From an uncultured Lachnospiraceae bacterium (GTDB taxonomy: Bacteria > Bacillota > Clostridia > Lachnospirales > Lachnospiraceae), in NCBI GenBank assembly GCA_947627245.1, contig CANQVH010000017.1:1-56236 (forward strand): 56,236 nt of DNA. The letters are read 5' to 3'. Shown piece by piece: positions 51,921 through 56,236 of this stretch. The notes beneath the pieces were generated by a model that saw only the letters and a list, made by a program, of their open reading frames with translations, did no database searches and had not been told where the DNA came from. Position 1 is the stretch's first letter; the number at the start of each line of letters is the position of its first letter. The position numbers and the translations under genes were made by a program.

Positions 51921-53320
51921 TTTTCATTTAAAAACTCTGTATTTATCCAATACTGTTGCGGAAACTTCACAGGTACGATAGCATACCGACTCGTTCCATT
52001 GATGATGCTATCCTGTATCAGTTTCTTACCTTCATCCGGAAGGCAGGAATGGGACAGGATATCCTTAATCTTTTGTTTTTCTTCCGTTTCCTCTTTTTTA
52101 CTCTTGCCCTTCGGGAGAATTGGATGCACGCTTTCCATCACACGCTCTACATTTTCTAGTGCGAGCCGTTCTTGTTCACTCCCGTCCTTTCTGCTGGCGA
52201 GGTCGATCTCGATCATCCTCCTGAGTGCTGGGATCGTCTTGGAAAGTTCCCAATTCAGTTTATCCCTCAAGGAATCTACGGGCTCTGCCCCTCGCTTGAT
52301 ACACCTGATTTGGAAATAATCATCAAGCTCTGGCGGGAAGGCTATCTCACACCCCCACCACTTATCATTCTCCTGGTATGGCGTTTTTAGAAGATCAGGA
52401 ATCTTCCCATACAGGATTTCCCGGTCTGCCCGCAGAATAGATATTCCCTCGTTCTGGTCTACCTTACGTTTTTTTAAATCAGTGCTCCAGTTCCCTGCCC
52501 GCCATTCCACCGGAAGGAGGGATATTGTAACTGTTACCTCGGCCGTCTCCCCACTCCCATCTGGGACAGGCAACACGATCGATGACCTTGCATATATCTC
52601 AGCTTTCGGATCCTGTCCTTCCTTCGTATCAAATATAGTGGGACCTGAGGCATACAGCGGATCGTGCAGATATACTGGTTTGCCATCAAGATGCATCTTC
52701 AATCCCGCCTCAATGAACTTGCGGTATGTACGGCCAAGGTATGCGGTCATCAACCCACTCACTTCATTCGGACTGGGCTTCCGCCCTGCAGCCCCGATCC
52801 GGTCACATTCTGATAAGATCACAATGGTTCCTGTCCGCCCTTCAAAGAATAATTTGTATTCTGGTGGGATACTCTTTACTGTTGGTACAGGGATGGCTCC
52901 TTTCATATGGATTTTATCCAAATCTATACAAACTGAATAGAAGTTTCCATACGCAGTATCCCTAGAATACACTTCCACACGCCTTGCAATAGACAAGCTT
53001 CCAAGGAGCAGGCCCATTCCGAATCTTCCGATCCCATGCCTGCCATTCTGTTGCTCCCAGGACGAGCATCCAGGGACCAAGCATCTTGATATAGTCTCAT
53101 AGTCCATACCGCACCCATTATCAGCCACCGTTATCCTGTCAAGCTCTTCTATTTCTTTTTTTCCGATCCGCTTCTGCTTTTTCACAAAGGATATCTCTAT
53201 CTCGCCGGCTCCTGCTTCCACAGAGTTGTCAATGATTTCGCCAAGCCCGTTTTCAAAAGAATAATCGTTGTATCTCATGTTTCTATACAGCATCTGGACG
53301 TCGACTAAAGGATTATTCAT
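51917..53320 (-). CDS. GHKL (MORC/MutL-like) ATPase
   Basis: The 467-residue protein has a Bergerat ATP-binding fold: N box GLGEIIDNSVEAGAGEIEIS (Glu 28, Asn 32), G1 box VADNGCGMDYETI near 64, and lid/G2 region GRHGIGRFGMGLLLGSL near 92. This is followed by an S5-like domain with VILSECDRIGA and a long C-terminal region with a charged stretch GKSKKEETEEKQKIKD near 425. The N-box and G2 style are those of MORC and MutL relatives rather than sensor kinases. Prokaryotic MORC-like proteins are known beside restriction-modification genes. AGGAG is five bases before the ATG. It is central in a minus-strand operon. Confidence 0.85.
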   Translation of the reverse strand: MNNPLVDVQMLYRNMRYNDYSFENGLGEIIDNSVEAGAGEIEISFVKKQKRIGKKEIEELDRITVADNGCGMDYETISRCLVPGCSSWEQQNGRHGIGRFGMGLLLGSLSIARRVEVYSRDTAYGNFYSVCIDLDKIHMKGAIPVPTVKSIPPEYKLFFEGRTGTIVILSECDRIGAAGRKPSPNEVSGLMTAYLGRTYRKFIEAGLKMHLDGKPVYLHDPLYASGPTIFDTKEGQDPKAEIYARSSIVLPVPDGSGETAEVTVTISLLPVEWRAGNWSTDLKKRKVDQNEGISILRADREILYGKIPDLLKTPYQENDKWWGCEIAFPPELDDYFQIRCIKRGAEPVDSLRDKLNWELSKTIPALRRMIEIDLASRKDGSEQERLALENVERVMESVHPILPKGKSKKEETEEKQKIKDILSHSCLPDEGKKLIQDSIINGTSRYAIVPVKFPQQYWINTEFLNEK

Positions 53321-53394
53321 ATTGTCTCCTTTCGTACACAAAAAGCTTTATATGAGAGAAGGACATAGTATATACCACAGTTCGTTTTCAATGA

Positions 53395-53613
53395 TTATGT
53401 CTTTCTGCCATTGATTAATTCTTTTGCCTCCATCAACAATTTGATTGCTTCTTCAATATCCTGTTGCATCTCCTTCTTCCTTCTTTGCGTTGCTTGAGCA
53501 TGTGACAGCTTCCAGATTGCTTTTCCCACCTTGTCAGCGGAGACAACCGCTCGTCCCTCGATACTATATTCGTATGATGTAGATAACACGTTTCCAACAG
53601 GATCCTGCATCAT
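53395..53613 (-). CDS. small hypothetical protein
   Basis: The 72-residue protein begins MMQDPVGNVLSTSYEYS, with a helical second half (KAIWKLSHAQATQRRKKEMQ and following). Its start overlaps the stop of the upstream gene (ATGA), and GGAGG lies nine bases before it, so translation is coupled. It precedes the ATPase gene by 74 bp. No family recognised. Confidence 0.65.
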   Translation of the reverse strand: MMQDPVGNVLSTSYEYSIEGRAVVSADKVGKAIWKLSHAQATQRRKKEMQQDIEEAIKLLMEAKELINGRKT

Positions 53614-53972
53614 TTCTGTGTTCCTCCTCTCTCCTCTTTCATCAGAAATATTTTTTCGTCTTCCGAACAAACCCCAAAATATTCATCAGTCCGTGTGAAA
53701 TAAAACTCGATACCGTACATCTGCTTCAAGAATACCTTGTATACATCCCACATAGCGCCACAGACATTGCATTTATGCTTCCGTTCTTCATCATCATAAT
53801 CCGACAACGTACGGTCCCACAGCCTGATTATCTCCTTCATCTGCAGGCCTGCTTCGCTTTTAAGGAATTTCGTTAGTTGCCGGATCCTATCGATATCTAT
53901 GTTTTCAATCTCTTCCTCAGTGCAGCCTCCTTGTACTTCAAAGTCTTCCTTCGTATTCTTTCTGATTGTCAT
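53610..53972 (-). CDS. hypothetical protein with possible zinc knuckle
   Basis: This 120-residue acidic protein opens MTIRKNTKEDFEVQGGCTEE. The helical part IRQLTKFLKSEAGLQMKEII lies near 30-49, CNVCGAMWDVYKVFLKQMYG near 68 has a CxxC pair, and YFTRTDEYFGVCSEDEKIFL near 91 adds another Cys. A single zinc site is possible. GGA(T)GG-like bases precede the ATG. It overlaps the next gene by 4 bp. No family recognised. Confidence 0.65.
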   Translation of the reverse strand: MTIRKNTKEDFEVQGGCTEEEIENIDIDRIRQLTKFLKSEAGLQMKEIIRLWDRTLSDYDDEERKHKCNVCGAMWDVYKVFLKQMYGIEFYFTRTDEYFGVCSEDEKIFLMKEERGGTQK

Positions 53973-54067
53973 GTCTTTCCATCCTTTCTATGCGTCCCGG
54001 CGTTGACTCCTTCAGAGGAAATCACTGCTTTCTTTTTAAGATCTGCCGCTGGGAAAGCATTGCTCTT

Positions 54068-54235
54068 CTATTCCGTCTTCGTTTCCAATGTCCTTCTCAT
54101 CAAGGTCATCCCAAGCATGATGCATCTGACTTGCTGTTTCTCTTCATCTGTGAGTTTCTTTAATAATTCAATAAATTCGCAGACTTCTGCTGTCTGGCGA
54201 TCTACCGTCTCTGCTTCTTCCTGTATTTTTTCCAT
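54068..54235 (-). CDS. small helical protein, first gene of the ATPase operon
   Basis: The 55-codon frame starts at ATG 54235 with AAAGGGGG seven bases upstream and reads MEKIQEEAETVDRQTAEV, then FIELLKKLTDEEKQQVRCIM and a Lys/Arg/Thr tail. The sequence is strongly helical and resembles small accessory proteins encoded opposite XRE regulators in mobile elements. It lies 45 bp after a consensus promoter and 95 bp before the next gene, so it is likely expressed. Confidence 0.7.
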   Translation of the reverse strand: MEKIQEEAETVDRQTAEVCEFIELLKKLTDEEKQQVRCIMLGMTLMRRTLETKTE

Positions 54236-54279
54236 GATTAACCCCCTTTCCTTAATCCTTAAAAATCCCCTTTGCCAAC

Positions 54280-54308
54280 ATTATATTATCCTGTGTCTAC
54301 ATTGTCAA
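54280..54308 (-). promoter_or_regulatory. consensus promoter of the GHKL ATPase operon
   Basis: TTGACA (forward 54303-54308), a spacer of exactly 17 bp and TATAAT (54280-54285) match the housekeeping consensus perfectly on the minus strand. GTCTAC/GTCAAC repeats at 54296-54309 and GTCTAC...GTTGAC at 54324-54341 surround the -35 and are likely operators for the divergent HTH protein. Confidence 0.85.
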
Positions 54309-54356
54309 CCTTTTTGTCCCCTCTGTCTACTTTATTGTTGACTTTCATTTTCTGCC

Positions 54357-54803
54357 ATGCTATTCTCAAAGAAAACAAAAAAGGACGTGAGCAAATTGTC
54401 GCAAGGCGAGCGGGTTAAAGCCATCAGAAAATCAATGCATCTAAGCTTGGAAAAATTTGGGGAAGCATTAGGGGTCGGAAAAAGTGCTATTTCAAAAATT
54501 GAAAAAGATGACCGTTCCTTGACGGATCAGATGGCACGTGCAATATGCCGCGAATACAACGTAAATTATAAATGGTTGTTATCAGAAGATGGTGACATGT
54601 TCGATTCACTGCCACAGACGATACTAGATGAATTGTGTAGACAGTACGATCTTAATGAATTTGATCGTGTCATAATCAACATGTATTTGAATCTTTCCGC
54701 AAAAGAACGTCATTGTATTATGATGAAAATATATGATTTGTTTGACAAACTGAGAAACGAAGATATTAGATATTTATGCAATGAGGAAAACCATTACTGT
54801 TGA
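54357..54803 (+). CDS. XRE-type HTH regulator divergent from the ATPase operon
   Basis: The 148-residue protein has a charged N-terminus, an HTH domain with GERVKAIRKSMHLSLEKFGE, ALGVGKSAISKIEKDDRSLT (about 18-57) and a C-terminal dimerisation-type region ending LFDKLRNEDIRYLCNEE. REYNVNYKWLLSEDGDMF is typical of phage and ICE repressors. The ATG at 54357 has no Shine-Dalgarno sequence, so a leaderless or inefficient start is likely. It overlooks the consensus promoter of the opposite operon and is the natural repressor of it. Confidence 0.85.
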   Translation: MLFSKKTKKDVSKLSQGERVKAIRKSMHLSLEKFGEALGVGKSAISKIEKDDRSLTDQMARAICREYNVNYKWLLSEDGDMFDSLPQTILDELCRQYDLNEFDRVIINMYLNLSAKERHCIMMKIYDLFDKLRNEDIRYLCNEENHYC

Positions 54804-54893
54804 AGTTCCCATCCAGCGATTCGTCGCTTTATAAGTTTCCTTTCTTTCTTAGAATTCAAGATCAATATATAAGTCTAATCTCTCTCTGTTGAT

Positions 54894-54922
54894 AAAAATG
54901 GCCCCCGAAGGAGCCATTTTTT
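54894..54922. terminator. bidirectional rho-independent terminator
   Basis: AAAAATGGCCCC and GGAGCCATTTTTT pair around a GAA/TTCG loop. On the minus strand the tetraloop is TTCG followed by TTTTTA; on the plus strand a T6 run follows. It ends both the HTH gene and the secreted-protein gene. Confidence 0.9.
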
Positions 54923-56236
54923 AGAATGAAATTTTTTTTGCTTTGCTGAACTTACCATATGTTATCTGCTTGCCGGATTTTTTGACAGCCCGCACTTTAA
55001 AATAATAGGTCTTGCCCTTTTTCAGTTTTTTGCGCGTATAGGAAAGCTTTTTTGTCTTCTTCAGAAGTTTAAACTTTCCCTTTTTCCCAGCGCGCCAGTA
55101 CACCTCATAATAGGAAGCGCCTGCTGTTTTCTTCCATTTGAGTACTGCAGACTTCTTTTTCTTTTTTGCAGATTTCCAGATGACCTTCGCAAGACTCGTT
55201 TCCTTTTTATTCCCGATTTCATCCTCATCTGATGGTGGCATTTTTTGTGTCTCAGGTGGCTTTCTTTCCTCTGCCAGTTTAGCCTTCAGTTCTTCAAGGG
55301 TCAACTGCTTTTCCAAACGCTGCCCGGTAGCCCAGTCATAGACCTGCTGGTAATATATCCCACACACCTGGCAGACATATTCCCGTGTGTCCGGCGTATG
55401 ATACCATGCATGGTCCACATAAAGGTCTTCATAAGGAAGCGCGAGGTATATATAGCAGTCACTGCTCCCATTTCTGGCGGCACTGTTGTAGCTGATGCAG
55501 AAATATTTCCCGGAATCACTGATCTGTGACTTCGGCTCTATCAGTGTTACACGCGAACCCTCTTTATCTACCAGCGATGTGCTGGAACTGTATTTCAACG
55601 TGGAAACCCCCGCCTCGTCAAATTTATAGACAAGGAATGTGTCTTCGTCGTCTGCCTTCCATATATCAAACCTGGTATCCATCTCTTCCTTCTTCGAACC
55701 GGAAAAATACAGGCTGTTGGCCTTATAATCGGTTATGTAGCGGATACGGATATCTGCAAACAGCCCGTTGTCTGTTACGCCTTCCGGTACAACTGCGGAG
55801 TTCTTAAAATATTTCTCCTCCGGGTTGTTTTCCCATGCCCCTGTGACGGATGCCACAACCTGGCTTCCATCGCTTAATACGGCCGTCACCTGCCCCGGCA
55901 GGATAGACGCCATCCTTGCCATGCGGTCTGACTCGTTATCAATGCTCCGGAGGACATACACGTCATGGTTTTCCAGCACATCCGTGACTTCTACTGTCGA
56001 TGCGGCTGCCGGCTCTGTTTCGGTAACAGTGCTTATTTCTTCGATTCCCATTACCTCGATTCCGGTATCATCCAGGATGGTCTCTGCTGCCTCATGGGGT
56101 TCTTCTGTAAAATCCTCATCAATGATACAGCCAGCTTCCTCGCCAAATATCTCCTGGGTCTGTTCCGTCGTTTCCTGTATAAGCTCTGTTTCCGGCAGCT
56201 CTTCCGCAGAACATACAGTAGAAATAGTCAATGCAG
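54921..56236 (-). CDS. secreted protein with C-terminal Fn3-like domain (5' end outside window)
   Basis: At least 438 residues are visible and the frame stays open to the window edge. The first visible residues, ALTISTVCSAEELPETE, look like the end of a signal peptide, so only about 20 residues are missing. A long Glu/Thr-rich region follows, then a globular part with LFADIRIRYITDYKANSLYF near 150, a CQVCGIYY cysteine pair near 292, a Lys/Glu linker and a C-terminal fibronectin-III-like domain (VLKWKKTAGASYYEVYWRAG to the end) very rich in Lys. It is probably wall- or surface-associated cargo. No sortase motif is present. Confidence 0.8.
   Translation of the reverse strand, partial: ALTISTVCSAEELPETELIQETTEQTQEIFGEEAGCIIDEDFTEEPHEAAETILDDTGIEVMGIEEISTVTETEPAAASTVEVTDVLENHDVYVLRSIDNESDRMARMASILPGQVTAVLSDGSQVVASVTGAWENNPEEKYFKNSAVVPEGVTDNGLFADIRIRYITDYKANSLYFSGSKKEEMDTRFDIWKADDEDTFLVYKFDEAGVSTLKYSSSTSLVDKEGSRVTLIEPKSQISDSGKYFCISYNSAARNGSSDCYIYLALPYEDLYVDHAWYHTPDTREYVCQVCGIYYQQVYDWATGQRLEKQLTLEELKAKLAEERKPPETQKMPPSDEDEIGNKKETSLAKVIWKSAKKKKKSAVLKWKKTAGASYYEVYWRAGKKGKFKLLKKTKKLSYTRKKLKKGKTYYFKVRAVKKSGKQITYGKFSKAKKISF

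Larger units (their letters stand above)
37613..56236. mobile_element. integrated mobile element (partial, continues past the window)
   Basis: The region is visibly more AT-rich than the left part and carries recombination genes, small HTH regulators, broken genes and cargo. Its left edge coincides with the truncated pilin. It contains a Tn554-like set of three tyrosine recombinases near that edge, a serine recombinase and a degenerate relative. No other edge, conjugation gene or rest of the Tad operon is seen, so its length exceeds 18.6 kb or it is a composite of several elements. Confidence 0.6.

Noticed and set aside
37613..56236. Antibiotic-resistance cargo as in Tn554
   Set aside because: No methyltransferase, nucleotidyltransferase or efflux gene of that kind is found in the visible part of the element.

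Overview
The window looks like a chromosome segment of a low-GC-phylum Clostridia, most likely Lachnospiraceae. The evidence is the AGGAGG-type ribosome binding sites throughout, the Firmicutes-type LexA box, the family II (DHH) pyrophosphatase, the Flp1-type Tad locus with DUF5702 and FHA proteins, and the general look of the proteins. The species cannot be named from the sequence alone. No rRNA, tRNA, CRISPR array or insertion sequence was recognised.

Left part, about 1-37.5 kb, GC-rich core chromosome. Positions 57-6300 hold a minus-strand nucleoside salvage operon in the order deoD, deoB, cdd, pdp, then a CBS-regulated pyrophosphatase and a flavin reductase. From 6.6 to 14.8 kb lie a structured double hairpin, a small conserved protein, a beta-lactamase-fold serine hydrolase, a corrinoid adenosyltransferase, an LTA-synthase-like enzyme, a 2-hydroxyacid dehydrogenase, pgi and a membrane protein. 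From 15 to 24.7 kb are an HTH/membrane-protein pair, a Fic protein, mtnN, a solute-binding lipoprotein next to a hybrid histidine kinase, a TSCPD protein, a transglutaminase-like protein and a beta-CASP nuclease. From 25 to 32.7 kb are a hypothetical, a secreted protein, a DUF4367 anti-sigma-like protein, murG, an ECF sigma factor, HIT, a small soluble histidine kinase, rhomboid and GNAT proteins. Positions 32.7-37.5 kb are the distal end of a Tad (type IVc) pilus operon: DUF5702, TadE-like, prepilin peptidase, TadE and FHA.

Junction. Directly upstream of the DUF5702 gene lies only the last 34 codons of a Flp-type pilin, cut off at about 37,612 by foreign sequence. The rest of the Tad operon is not in the window. 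I infer that a mobile element, at least 18.6 kb and open at the right edge, has inserted inside the pilin gene.

Right part, about 37.6-56.2 kb, visibly more AT-rich accessory DNA. It begins with a perfect palindrome, a terminator and 30-bp direct repeats, followed by a Tn554-like recombination module of three tandem tyrosine recombinases, a TnpC-like coiled-coil protein and a DUF3987 protein. Next come one intact and one catalytically degenerate serine recombinase, a frameshifted double-glycine-leader peptide gene, a divergent pair of small HTH regulators, a LexA-controlled but frameshifted Y-family DNA polymerase, and a compact operon around a MORC/MutL-like GHKL ATPase. That operon runs from a consensus promoter next to a divergent HTH regulator. 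A partial secreted Fn3-like protein ends the window.

The best candidates for something new are the GHKL ATPase operon, which resembles a defence or DNA-processing cassette, the insertion into the Tad pilin gene, the dead-site serine recombinase, and the frameshifted GG-leader peptide.
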